Below, one piece after another: positions 1 to 7,905 of a stretch of DNA of 34,016 nt. The stretch spans positions 1-34,016 of the forward strand of contig CAIMOS010000276.1 of NCBI GenBank assembly GCA_903843135.1, written 5' to 3'. Source of the stretch: an uncultured Ignavibacteriales bacterium. GTDB lineage: Bacteria > Bacteroidota > Ignavibacteria > Ignavibacteriales > Ignavibacteriaceae. The notes below the pieces were generated by a model, which saw nothing but the letters and a program-made list of their open reading frames with translations, ran no database searches and was not told the origin of the DNA. Every line of letters begins with the position of its first letter. Position 1 is the stretch's first letter. The translations under genes and the position numbers were made by a program.

Positions 1-245
1 CCCTATATAAAATTACCCTCGAAAAACCTACGGCAATGCAAGGAATATTGGAATTAGTTCTAGATGACCCTAATGTTGTAAAACGTGCAATAAATGCGGT
101 GTCATATTATCTTGCCCCGGCCTGTGATTATTATCTCGAAATAAACAGAATATCAAATGGAATCAAACAAAAAGATATTGGTTTAGTTCAAAAGAAGGAA
201 AAAGACTGGCAGGTAATTGATAAAGTTAAAATATCTTTTGAGTAA
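1..245 (+). CDS. Partial CDS, C-terminus of an unrecognised protein upstream of a ZorAB-like pair
   Basis: The reading frame is open from the left edge (first full codon at position 3) and ends at TAA 243-245, giving about 80 residues. An ATG lies at 36, but it has no convincing ribosome binding site and the frame continues upstream, so I read this as the 3' end of a longer gene cut by the window. The visible part is soluble-looking, with mixed charge and no membrane segment, and ends in KISFE. I do not recognise the family. Only 21 bp separate it from the ZorA-like gene on the same strand, so it is probably co-transcribed with the motor genes and could be a system partner. That role is inference from position only. 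Confidence 0.6.
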   Translation, partial: LYKITLEKPTAMQGILELVLDDPNVVKRAINAVSYYLAPACDYYLEINRISNGIKQKDIGLVQKKEKDWQVIDKVKISFE

Positions 246-266
246 AAATATCTGGAAAGAAAATAG

Positions 267-1925
267 GTGAGCGTGCATAACATCGGCTTTATATTCGAAA
301 TCATCATAACTGCATGCATAGTTAGTCTTCAGTTAAAGTATTTCGTATCGAATAAGAAAGCTATTAGGATACTTGGCGACATATTCCCAAATAGAGGGGA
401 AACCGAGCCTGTTTATAAGATCGTCAGAGAAGATAGGCCTGCCAATTTGATTAGTTCAATATCCAGTAATGGAATATCCCAAGATTATGATCTAATAGCA
501 ATAAGGAAAGATGCTCCCACAATTACTGAGCATTTTAGGAAGATACTCGATGCTACCAATAAATATTTAAGAGGGAATAAAGGTGCTGCAGCCGATTTTA
601 ACATTCTTAAAAATATAGCTGAAAGGATATCGGAAGCTGAAGAAAATGCTATTAACGCCCGCATCTCCTTACCATTATTTATAGGGCTGATGGGCACGTT
701 CATCGGGGTGATTGTTGGAATAGTATTTATTTATATTAAGGGTATAAATGATAATTCAATCAATAACTTCCTGGGCGGAGTATTTATTGCCATGATTGCA
801 AGCCTATTTGGTTTGGGACTTACCACCTGGAGTAACAGTTTTTCTTTTAAGGAAGCTAAGGTGAAGAGAGACAGAAATAAAAATGATTATTATACTTTCC
901 TTCAAGCTGAATTACTTCCCATACTGAATAGGGATTTGTCTAATAGTCTGATCACACTAAAAGGTACATTGGAGCGATTCTCAAAAACCTTTTCGGATGA
1001 ATTATTTAAAAATCTTGGTGAATTTAACCAGAAATTTGAGAGCAATAATAAGAAGTTTGGTGAGAACACCAACTTGGTTATTAACAATATCAACGCACAA
1101 AAGGAATTTTTGGATAAAGTTAATAAACTTGGGTTCAAGCGGATTGTGGAAGCTAATCTTGAAATATTTAGTAAAATAGACGAGAAAAAGGATTTCTTCG
1201 ACAATCTTCACAAAGCCATTGAAAAGTCCCAAAAAGTATTCGATGAAATTAGTAATGCTGGAACAATCGCCAATAATTTATTAAGTAAAATACAAGGATT
1301 TGAAGACAATATTAAGGAATTAACCGCAAACTTCACCCGTAATGAGATTGTAACACAAAAATATATAGAAGATGTTTTCGGTCGTAGTGAAGAACTTAAG
1401 AAGAGGTATGAACTGGTTGTTAAGCATATTAATGAAGTTGATGATGAGAACAATAAATACCTCAGTGATGAAAAAGAAGCAATACATCGATTAACTTCAG
1501 GATCATTAAGCGAATTAGAAAAAATTGCGGAACAGTTAAAGCAATCTATATCCGAACTTGACGTTGAAATTAAACAGAAACTGACGCGTTCATTCGATTT
1601 TTCAGAGGAGAAAACTAAATACGCTGAATTATTGAACACGATAAAATCAGATTTACATATTCTGACAGAAACCTTAAAGGTGGAAATCGCAAGTACTGTC
1701 CAAACTCATAAAGGTGCAATAACTTCATTGTCTGAAGAGTCGCTCAATAAATATCAAGATAGTCTTGACCATATTAGAAAAACTCTTGTGGACTTGGAAG
1801 GCGCGATAAAGCGAGCGGTTTTCGTGAGGCGAGGAAAGGGACATGGGTCGGACACCGGTAATCCTATCCCGGATCCTATTCCTTGGTGGAGGAAAATATT
1901 ACCTAAATCTGGACAGAAAACATGA
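267..1925 (+). CDS. ZorA-like MotA/TolQ/ExbB-family proton-channel subunit with long coiled-coil tail
   Basis: A 552-residue protein starting at GTG 267, with GGAAAG at 254-259 as a plausible ribosome binding site. It has a hydrophobic helix at about residues 5-26 and a pair of helices at about 135-157 (LPLFIGLMGTFIGVIVGI) and 168-188 (GGVFIAMIASLFGLGL). The Gly-rich, small-residue helices around a short loop are typical of the MotA/TolQ/ExbB channel fold. From about 215 to 530 the chain is charged and helical, looking like a long coiled-coil tail, followed by a Pro/Gly-rich C-terminus. Three membrane helices plus a long cytoplasmic tail is the layout of ZorA of Zorya anti-phage systems; MotA itself has four helices and no such tail. 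Its stop overlaps the ZorB-like start (ATGA, 4 bp). The channel family is well supported; the specific Zorya assignment is inferred from the tail and the partner. Confidence 0.75.
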   Translation: MSVHNIGFIFEIIITACIVSLQLKYFVSNKKAIRILGDIFPNRGETEPVYKIVREDRPANLISSISSNGISQDYDLIAIRKDAPTITEHFRKILDATNKYLRGNKGAAADFNILKNIAERISEAEENAINARISLPLFIGLMGTFIGVIVGIVFIYIKGINDNSINNFLGGVFIAMIASLFGLGLTTWSNSFSFKEAKVKRDRNKNDYYTFLQAELLPILNRDLSNSLITLKGTLERFSKTFSDELFKNLGEFNQKFESNNKKFGENTNLVINNINAQKEFLDKVNKLGFKRIVEANLEIFSKIDEKKDFFDNLHKAIEKSQKVFDEISNAGTIANNLLSKIQGFEDNIKELTANFTRNEIVTQKYIEDVFGRSEELKKRYELVVKHINEVDDENNKYLSDEKEAIHRLTSGSLSELEKIAEQLKQSISELDVEIKQKLTRSFDFSEEKTKYAELLNTIKSDLHILTETLKVEIASTVQTHKGAITSLSEESLNKYQDSLDHIRKTLVDLEGAIKRAVFVRRGKGHGSDTGNPIPDPIPWWRKILPKSGQKT

Positions 1926-2551
1926 AGCACGACAACAACCATTTTTTTTGGCCGAGTTTTGTGGACCTTCTAACGGGGCTTTTCGTGGTTATGCTCGTTC
2001 TTTTTGTTTTAAGTTATAAATTATTAAGTGAGGAGAAGAATAAAGTTTATGAAAAACTAAAGCACTATGAGGAGTTCACAAGAATTGAAAAACAGATAAG
2101 TGCTTTGGATAGTTCAGGGTATTTCGTTAATAAATGTGGAAGACATGTACTAAAGATTGATATTATGTTTGATCCTAACCAATCCGTTATATTAGAGCCA
2201 TATAAAGATTCATTGGGGAAAAGTGGAATATTCCTGAAAAGGTTTATTGACAGTCTTCTTAATATGTACGAAGGCAAGATTAAATTCTTAGTTGTTATAG
2301 AGGGGAACGCAGCAAATACGTACGATAATAAGTATCCCAAGGATTCAAATTATGGGTATAAACTAAGTTATGATAGAGCATTGGCACTTTATAATTTATG
2401 GAGAAATTATACGGACTTTTATTCCACACAAAATGATCGTGTAGAAATATTGATTGCTGGTAGTGGATTTTCTGGCCTTTGTCGTGAAACAATTGAAGAA
2501 AAAAATAAAAGATTTCTTATTCAAATTATTCCCAAAGTTGGTGATAAATAG
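1922..2551 (+). CDS. ZorB-like MotB/ExbD-type subunit with OmpA-like C-terminal domain
   Basis: A 209-residue protein overlapping the upstream channel gene by 4 bp. It has a short cytoplasmic N-terminus, then one membrane helix beginning WPSFVDLLTGLFVVMLVLF (about 10-31). Asp15 sits at the start of that helix, where MotB, ExbD and ZorB carry the proton-binding Asp. The C-terminal half (about 95-205) resembles an OmpA/MotB peptidoglycan-binding domain: LSYDRALALYNLW matches the LSxxRA helix and KNKRFLIQI matches the final NRRVEI-like strand. The usual GHTD motif is replaced by GNAA. The pair should form an inner-membrane, ion-driven stator-like complex anchored to the cell wall. A flagellar MotB is unlikely because no flagellar genes are nearby and the partner has the ZorA-like tail. 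Confidence 0.75.
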   Translation: MKHDNNHFFWPSFVDLLTGLFVVMLVLFVLSYKLLSEEKNKVYEKLKHYEEFTRIEKQISALDSSGYFVNKCGRHVLKIDIMFDPNQSVILEPYKDSLGKSGIFLKRFIDSLLNMYEGKIKFLVVIEGNAANTYDNKYPKDSNYGYKLSYDRALALYNLWRNYTDFYSTQNDRVEILIAGSGFSGLCRETIEEKNKRFLIQIIPKVGDK

Positions 2552-2565
2552 ATTAAGGAGAATGC

Positions 2566-2895
2566 ATGAACTATAATATTACCCGCTACATCGCTTCAAT
2601 TATATTAATTATTGGCGTGTTCAGGATGCCGTATGGATACTACAAGTTCGTACGGATTTCGACATTTATTGTTGCGGCTGTTTTTCTATATTTAAGCTAT
2701 ACCAAAAAAAATGAGCTATGGATGGTTCTTTTTGGAATATTGCTAATTCTTTTTAATCCAATTTATCCAATGACATTTGATAAGTCAACCTGGTCAATTT
2801 TAGATGTTGTATCGACTGCCGTCTTACTTATGTCAATAAAATATATTGGTGTATCCGAAAAAAAGCCGGTTGATTCCATCGCCTCTGATTCTTAG
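2566..2895 (+). CDS. Small membrane protein, DUF6804-like
   Basis: A 109-residue protein with a good ribosome binding site (AAGGAG 2555-2560, 5 bp spacer) lying 14 bp after the ZorB-like gene. It has three to four hydrophobic helices (about 6-22, 27-46, 50-66 and 78-94). The RMPYGYYKF loop and the FNPIYPM motif before the last helix recall the small DUF6804 family of unknown function; that assignment is from memory of the family pattern. It appears to be the last gene of the left-edge operon. I cannot tell whether it is a working part of the motor system or a passenger. Confidence 0.6.
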   Translation: MNYNITRYIASIILIIGVFRMPYGYYKFVRISTFIVAAVFLYLSYTKKNELWMVLFGILLILFNPIYPMTFDKSTWSILDVVSTAVLLMSIKYIGVSEKKPVDSIASDS

Positions 2896-2919
2896 AGAGG
2901 AAGTGAATTTAAGATTTAC

Positions 2920-2942
2920 AACTTTTCACTCTTAACTTTTCA
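2920..2942. repeat. Short direct repeat in spacer after the ZorAB-like operon
   Basis: The 9-mer AACTTTTCA occurs at 2920-2928 and again at 2934-2942, a 14-bp period, in the short AT-rich spacer between the + strand operon and the convergent cupin gene. No intrinsic terminator hairpin is evident here. It may be a decayed intergenic repeat marking the edge of the inserted block. Confidence 0.4.
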
Positions 2943-2958
2943 TTTTTTTGCTCAGAAT

Positions 2959-3321
2959 TCAAGCTTCCCGTTTAACCCTTTCGATTGAAAACGCCGGAAC
3001 ACAAAGTGATACATACTCGCATTCTTCGGTGAAGGGGTTGGAGTATCGAACGCGGGCGCTTTTTTTAATTAGGATGGATTGGCCGGCGGAGAGGATGATT
3101 TCTTCGTCGTCAATCTCGATTTTCTTTTTGCCTCTGATCATTAAAGTAATTTCATCAAATTCCGGTTTCTGGAAAGGTTCGCTCCAGCGGGGAGGAGCGA
3201 TCATATGCGCGAGGCTGTAATCTCCGCTCTTGATGCTCGCCAGCCCGAAATGTTCTTCGATCAGTTTCCCGTCGGATGTGGGGACGACGAAAGGATTATT
3301 TTGAATAATATAGTTTTTCAT
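2959..3321 (-). CDS. Single-domain cupin protein lacking canonical His ligands
   Basis: A 120-residue protein with the alternating strand and glycine pattern of a single cupin barrel. Motif 1 spans PPRWSEPFQKPEFDEI to IRG, with the conserved Glu in FDEI; motif 2 is the AGQSILIKKSARVRYSN segment. The two motif-1 histidines and the motif-2 histidine of classic metal-binding cupins are not present, so it may bind a small ligand without metal, or use a divergent metal site. No helix-turn-helix or other domain is attached. It lies 69 bp downstream of the - strand oxidoreductase gene and may share its transcript. The substrate is unknown. Confidence 0.75.
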   Translation of the reverse strand: MKNYIIQNNPFVVPTSDGKLIEEHFGLASIKSGDYSLAHMIAPPRWSEPFQKPEFDEITLMIRGKKKIEIDDEEIILSAGQSILIKKSARVRYSNPFTEECEYVSLCVPAFSIERVKREA

Positions 3322-3390
3322 TCTTTTGCCGCGTAATTAAGTTCAGAACAAAAATTAATAAAGTAAATTTACAGAAAAAAGAACTTTACG

Positions 3391-4035
3391 TTATTGTTTT
3401 CTCTTAATCAGCTTAAACGCAAGAGTTCTTCCGTGTCCCTGCATAATCGCCAGATTGATCCAGCTTAATGCAAACTTTTCCAGGAGTTCAACCTTATCAT
3501 CGCCTCCGAAATCATAACACTCCGCGAAGCCACAGTCTTTGGCGAGTTGTACGGCTACATCCTTGGCGCGTCTGCTGTTTCCCGCGGCGAACATATCAAT
3601 TCCAAGTTCAGGATTTCCTGGGAGATCGAGTTTGTAGAGCGGGTTAAGCATATTTTCAAATCCCGTGGAGTTAAAGCATTTTACAATGTCCTCATTTATT
3701 GTTAACGCCTTAAACGCGTGGTAGGCTGTCGGATAAGGCTCCGGGCGTTTCATAATTGAATTAGTTGTATCAATGATAACTTTACCTGTGACATCCCCGA
3801 ATTCTTTAACAAGTTCTGCGGCGGCGTCAGGGGGAGTAGTAACCACAATTACGTCAGAGCCGGATACTGCACCCCGGATATCTTTTACTACGGCATCCGG
3901 AATTAGTTCGAGCGCTTTTCTTGTCTTTGGGGATTCCGGATTTCTGACTCCGAAGACGACAGAATGCCCGGCATTCAGCCAGTTCCGTCCCAGTGCCGAT
4001 CCGACATTACCTGAACCTATTATCGAAATTTTCAT
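3391..4035 (-). CDS. NAD(P)-binding oxidoreductase, F420-dependent NADP reductase-like (COG2085)
   Basis: A 214-residue protein that opens with a Rossmann motif, IGSGNVGSALGRNWLNAGH (residues 5-23), followed by the VRNPES segment typical of NADP-preferring enzymes. It continues with a VIVVTTPPDA strand and VIIDTTNSI, the layout of the NADP oxidoreductase/F420-reductase-like family (PF03807). The C-terminal half (KCFNSTGFENMLNP, then FAAGNSRRAKDVAVQLAKDCGF) also fits COG2085. The likely role is a cytoplasmic NAD(P)H-dependent redox enzyme of unknown substrate; use of F420 itself cannot be judged from sequence. The gene is divergent from the large secreted protein and upstream of the cupin gene. 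Confidence 0.8.
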   Translation of the reverse strand: MKISIIGSGNVGSALGRNWLNAGHSVVFGVRNPESPKTRKALELIPDAVVKDIRGAVSGSDVIVVTTPPDAAAELVKEFGDVTGKVIIDTTNSIMKRPEPYPTAYHAFKALTINEDIVKCFNSTGFENMLNPLYKLDLPGNPELGIDMFAAGNSRRAKDVAVQLAKDCGFAECYDFGGDDKVELLEKFALSWINLAIMQGHGRTLAFKLIKRKQ

Positions 4036-4108
4036 TTGGTTCCTTTCAAAATATTGTGAGTGTAATTTAATTATACTTTGCTTCCCTCAGGCTAAACCAA
4101 AACTTTCA

Positions 4109-4151
4109 TTTGTATTTGATCCATTCATTTATATAATTTACATAATATAAT
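4109..4151 (+). promoter_or_regulatory. Candidate promoter for the T9SS cargo gene
   Basis: TTTGTA at 4109-4114 and TATAAT at 4132-4137 are separated by 17 bp, with a second TATAAT at 4146-4151, in a very AT-rich stretch 30-70 bp before the 4180 start. Assigned by eye; AT-rich background makes chance matches likely. Confidence 0.3.
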
Positions 4152-4179
4152 ATCGTAATTTTTTACGAACGGTGCATTA

Positions 4180-7100
4180 ATGAAGATGCCCCGTATATTA
4201 CAAGTGGCTAATAAATCGGAAGGTAATACAATGGGAACGGGCTCTCCTGTATTCGGGTTTCTGGTATCTCTGCTTCTTTTCTCTTCAATTTCATTTTCTC
4301 AGTTTGATCCTGCACTTCAAAGTTCAAAATCGTCCAACATTTCTGCTGATCACAAATCAAATTATGATTCACCCGCGCAGTTTCTCTTCGACAACGGGCC
4401 GATAATAACGATGGCTTCTGGCGGCTGTTCCGGCGGAAGTGTGAGTATACTTGACGGGAGTGTGGGCGGCCACGCGACTTCAGGATGGCTTATTAAGAGT
4501 TCAACAGGAAACTTTATCGCTGACGACTTCTCAAATATTGTTCAGTGGAATTTAGATTCGATAAAATTTTTCGCTTATCAAAGTTTGGCAGCCTCCGTAA
4601 CGATCACGGGGATATATATTCAGATTTGGTCGGGTTCTCCGGATGCGGGAGGATCGGTTATATGGGGAGATCTGACAACGAACCGGCTGAGCACCGCAAG
4701 GCTGACCAATATATACAGGGCGCTGTCCACAGACCCGCAGAACTGCGACAGGCGGATTCAGGAAGTTATCGCAAACTGCAGTGCGGTTCTTCCCGCGGGA
4801 AATTATTGGGTGCAGTGGGGGATGACGGGAAGTTTATCTGCGGGCCCGTCGCAGCCCCCGGTTACGGTTTCAGGTCAGGCGATTACTGGAAATGCTCTTT
4901 ATTATTCCGGAGGCGCTTGGCAGCAGGCGTTAAACGGAACTTCGCCTAACGGGGCTCCGTTTATTGTATACGGAACCACAGGAGGTTTAGTTGCTCCGGG
5001 CCCACCGGCAAACCCGATTCCGGCAAACAATGTAACCGGTATATCCGTTAATTCACATCCTTATATCTCCTGGACAAATCCGTCCGGCGTTACTTTTAAC
5101 AAAGTATACATTTCTGCTAATCAAAATGATGTCGCATCATATTCTCCGTCGGCATTGGTTTTTAACGGAATGCCTTCTTCCGTCAGTACTACATACAACA
5201 ACAGCGTGAGCCTGCTCTCAAACACGGATTATTACTGGCGGATCGTTGAATTTAACGCAAATGATTCCACCGCAGGAGAGATATGGCATTTCAAAACTGC
5301 GGGACCGTCATCATTAAATCCTCCGGCAAATGTATCCGCGGTATGGTCGTCCCTCTCTAACCGTGTTACTGTTACGTGGACCAATCCGGCGACGGCTCTT
5401 AACGGTGGGGCTGCGGTGATTGACTCATCAATCATTCTGCGGAATGAAACACGGATCGGAAAAGTTGACGGCGCATCGGAGATCTTCATTGAATCGAATC
5501 CTCCTGCGGGTTTGCATCATTATGGAGTAATTTCCTGGGCCGGAGGGGTATGCAGCGCTCCGGGAATATCGCCGCCCGCATTAGTGGGTTTGCCTGATTC
5601 AGCATATCTATGGAGAATGCAAATAAAAGTAACTGCGGGTAATTCAATTGATTCAGAGAATTTTGCCGGTGTGTCAGATCACGCTACGGAAGGTTATGAT
5701 ATCAATTTTGATCTGTCTGAGCCGCCTGTTACGCCGGGGAATTATGCCGCGGCTTATTTCTATCATCCCGAATGGAACATTGCCACAGGCTCATATTTCA
5801 GCTATGATATTAAAAAGAACACCGTGCTTATTGACACAATCAAACAATGGCGATTTACAGTTAACACTAATGTCGTGAATGATACGGTGAAACTGGAATT
5901 TGTAAACCACTCAACACCGTCAGGCTATAATAAATACTTATCGGATCTAATAACCGGAGAAACGATAAATCTCAACAACATTTCTTACTACAAATATTAT
6001 AACACTGCCGCCGGAACGAGGGAATTTATTTTAAGTATCGGCGACAGCGTACCTCCGGCAGCCTCGATAACTTTCCCGAACGGGAATGAGATACTCCGCG
6101 CAAATACCGAAAAGGTGATCAGGTGGACATACACCGGGGGAAACGGCATTGATTCAATTTTTATTGACGTAAGCAGGGACGCGGGACAAACATTTTCTTT
6201 TCTTAAGAAAGTTGGGAACATCAGGGAAACAAACTGGCAGACACCGCCGGAATATCTTAACCATAACTATTCGATCAGACTCAGGTTCAGGGATTTGCTG
6301 GGAAATATCACTTCCGTTCAAAGTGAAAATGCTTTTACAGTTGCCGGGGACAGCCTTGCTGCAGCATCGCCCGCAGGGTGGTCGCTTTACAGCTTACCAC
6401 TCAATCCGTACTCTGAACTGAACTCATCTATCTTTGGGGATGATATTGTGTCCGGCCCGTATTCAGTCTGGGGGTATCAGCAGCAGACCGGATATTTCAT
6501 ATCACAGGTTTCTTCTTTCGGGAAAGGATACTGGCTTGGCCTGCAGAATAATTCAAACTGGGACGTGAGGGGCCTTGCGGTTGAAAGTGACAGTGTGGCA
6601 TTTCCGTTAATGCCGGGTTACAATCTGACCGGAAATCCGTTTGTACGGGCGATATCATTAAGTAATCTTTACTTCAAAAGAAACAATACAATTTTGAATT
6701 TTAACGACGCGGTTACAAACGGATGGATCACAAATACTCTTTATGGTTATGAAAACAACAGTTATGCGCCTGAGGATACATTGAATTTATTCGGAGGTTA
6801 CTGGCTGGGAGTAATTCAGGATGCAATTCAGTTAATACAAAAACCTGTTTCAATTCCCGCTGTTACGGCGGTTCCGGAAAAAATATCTACGGATAACTGG
6901 TCACTGCCAATAATCGCGAAGTCAGGAATGTTATCGGATAAGACGCCGGAAATCGGGATTAAACCGGCATCTACAAACGGCTTTGACGTGCGATACGATA
7001 TGCCTCATCCGCCAAGAAACCCGGGGGACAATTATCTTGAATTATACTTTGAGAACAGCGGCGCGGGCTTTCCGCAGATTTTTTCGAACAGGTATTCAAA

Positions 7101-7620
7101 AGATTTCCGGGACAGAACATCGATGTCCTGGGTTTTTAAAGTTGAATTTTCACAAACGGGTATCGTTGAAATTCTGTGGGACAAAAATATTCTTACTGAA
7201 TTAGGCGATTCGATAACGCTTAAATTAAAAGATAACGTGACGAATATTGTAACAGATATGAAATCTGATTCGGTTTACTCATTCAGCTATAACGGCGTCC
7301 GGAGTTTCACAATTAACAAAACATTGACCGGGGTTAATGATAATGGTATTTTTATCAGCGATTACGGATTGTCTCAGAATTATCCGAATCCCTTTAATCC
7401 TGTTACTACCATTAGTTATTCTGTCGCCAAGGCAGGAAATGTCCGATTGACAGTTTATAACACACTCGGGCAGGTTGTTTCGGTTCTTCTTGATGAGTAT
7501 AAGTTGTGTGGCAGATATGAAACTGAGTTTGACGCATCCGGGCTTAACTCAGGAATCTATTTTTATAAACTGGAAGCCGGAGAATTTGTATCAGTGCGTA
7601 AAATGGTAGTGATGAAATAA
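4180..7620 (+). CDS. Large secreted multidomain protein with type IX secretion (type A) sorting domain
   Basis: A 1146-residue protein. A hydrophobic signal segment spans about residues 24-40, with likely cleavage near SFSQ. A second start at ATG 4231 (residue 18) has a much better ribosome binding site (GGAAGG 4218-4223, 7 bp spacer), but it would leave an n-region without basic residues. Two fibronectin type III-like segments follow at about 270-375 and 375-470 (WTNPSG, WTNPAT), and an Ig-like stretch near 625-720 beginning ITFPNGNEIL. The last 80 residues or so form a T9SS type A sorting domain, opening LSQNYPNPFNPVTTISYSV at about 1063 and closing with KMVVMK. It is probably exported through the outer membrane by the type IX system and attached to the surface or released. 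No enzymatic domain is recognised, so adhesion or structure is a guess. Confidence 0.85.
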   Translation: MKMPRILQVANKSEGNTMGTGSPVFGFLVSLLLFSSISFSQFDPALQSSKSSNISADHKSNYDSPAQFLFDNGPIITMASGGCSGGSVSILDGSVGGHATSGWLIKSSTGNFIADDFSNIVQWNLDSIKFFAYQSLAASVTITGIYIQIWSGSPDAGGSVIWGDLTTNRLSTARLTNIYRALSTDPQNCDRRIQEVIANCSAVLPAGNYWVQWGMTGSLSAGPSQPPVTVSGQAITGNALYYSGGAWQQALNGTSPNGAPFIVYGTTGGLVAPGPPANPIPANNVTGISVNSHPYISWTNPSGVTFNKVYISANQNDVASYSPSALVFNGMPSSVSTTYNNSVSLLSNTDYYWRIVEFNANDSTAGEIWHFKTAGPSSLNPPANVSAVWSSLSNRVTVTWTNPATALNGGAAVIDSSIILRNETRIGKVDGASEIFIESNPPAGLHHYGVISWAGGVCSAPGISPPALVGLPDSAYLWRMQIKVTAGNSIDSENFAGVSDHATEGYDINFDLSEPPVTPGNYAAAYFYHPEWNIATGSYFSYDIKKNTVLIDTIKQWRFTVNTNVVNDTVKLEFVNHSTPSGYNKYLSDLITGETINLNNISYYKYYNTAAGTREFILSIGDSVPPAASITFPNGNEILRANTEKVIRWTYTGGNGIDSIFIDVSRDAGQTFSFLKKVGNIRETNWQTPPEYLNHNYSIRLRFRDLLGNITSVQSENAFTVAGDSLAAASPAGWSLYSLPLNPYSELNSSIFGDDIVSGPYSVWGYQQQTGYFISQVSSFGKGYWLGLQNNSNWDVRGLAVESDSVAFPLMPGYNLTGNPFVRAISLSNLYFKRNNTILNFNDAVTNGWITNTLYGYENNSYAPEDTLNLFGGYWLGVIQDAIQLIQKPVSIPAVTAVPEKISTDNWSLPIIAKSGMLSDKTPEIGIKPASTNGFDVRYDMPHPPRNPGDNYLELYFENSGAGFPQIFSNRYSKDFRDRTSMSWVFKVEFSQTGIVEILWDKNILTELGDSITLKLKDNVTNIVTDMKSDSVYSFSYNGVRSFTINKTLTGVNDNGIFISDYGLSQNYPNPFNPVTTISYSVAKAGNVRLTVYNTLGQVVSVLLDEYKLCGRYETEFDASGLNSGIYFYKLEAGEFVSVRKMVVMK

Positions 7621-7637
7621 AAACAGCTGCCCTCGTG

Positions 7638-7658
7638 GCGCGGATTAATAATCCGCGC
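7638..7658. repeat. Perfect inverted repeat related to the 45-bp array
   Basis: GCGCGGATT and AATCCGCGC are 9-bp perfect arms around a 3-base loop, 18 bp after the T9SS gene stop. The core matches the palindrome of the tandem array at 7741 onward, so it looks like a solitary member of the same family. It may also act as a weak transcription barrier, although no T-run follows. Confidence 0.7.
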
Positions 7659-7740
7659 TTCTATACCGGGTGAAATTTGTATGTAGTAAGGTATTATAGT
7701 GCGAATAGACATTGATATTAGCTATCGATTGAACTAACCC

Positions 7741-7905
7741 TGCGCGGATTGCTAATCCGCGTTACGGGGAGAAGATGATCAACCCTGCGCGGATTGCTAA
7801 TCCGCGTTACGGGGAGGAGATGATCAAACCTGCGCGGATTGCTAATGCGCGGTACGGGTGACGTTCGGGTGATGAACTGATGGATTGCTAATCAGCGCCG
7901 CGGCT
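7741..7905. repeat. 45-bp tandem palindromic repeat array (three copies plus a degenerate fourth)
   Basis: Copies begin at 7741, 7786 and 7831, an exact 45-bp period. Each starts with TGCGCGGATTGCTAATCCGC, holding an 8-bp inverted repeat (CGCGGATT, loop GCT, AATCCGCG). Copies one and two differ at only two positions; copy three has decayed in its right arm and tail. A fourth degenerate copy (GGATTGCTAATC, from about 7877) is offset by 46 bp and runs into the 3' end of copA. The short palindromic unit and absence of unique spacers indicate a REP/intergenic-type repeat and not a CRISPR array. Confidence 0.85.

Noticed and set aside
1208-1639. 143-residue reading frame antisense to the ZorA-like gene
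   Set aside because: It mirrors the coding frame of a well-supported gene, has a Ser/Leu-rich shadow composition and no recognisable motif.
267-2551. Flagellar MotA/MotB or TolQ/TolR
   Set aside because: No flagellar or tol genes are near. The channel protein has three helices and a long coiled-coil tail, and the partner carries an OmpA-like domain, which together fit ZorA/ZorB better.
1-2895. A complete known Zorya type
   Set aside because: No ZorC/D, ZorE or ZorF/G candidate is visible, and the left side is cut by the window, so the type cannot be assigned.
4545-4949. 134-residue reading frame within the T9SS cargo gene
   Set aside because: Alternative-frame overlap with a clear multidomain gene; its composition is that of a frame shadow.
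7741-7905. CRISPR array from regularly spaced repeats
   Set aside because: The whole 45-bp unit repeats, including what would be the spacer, only three to four copies exist, and no cas genes are present.
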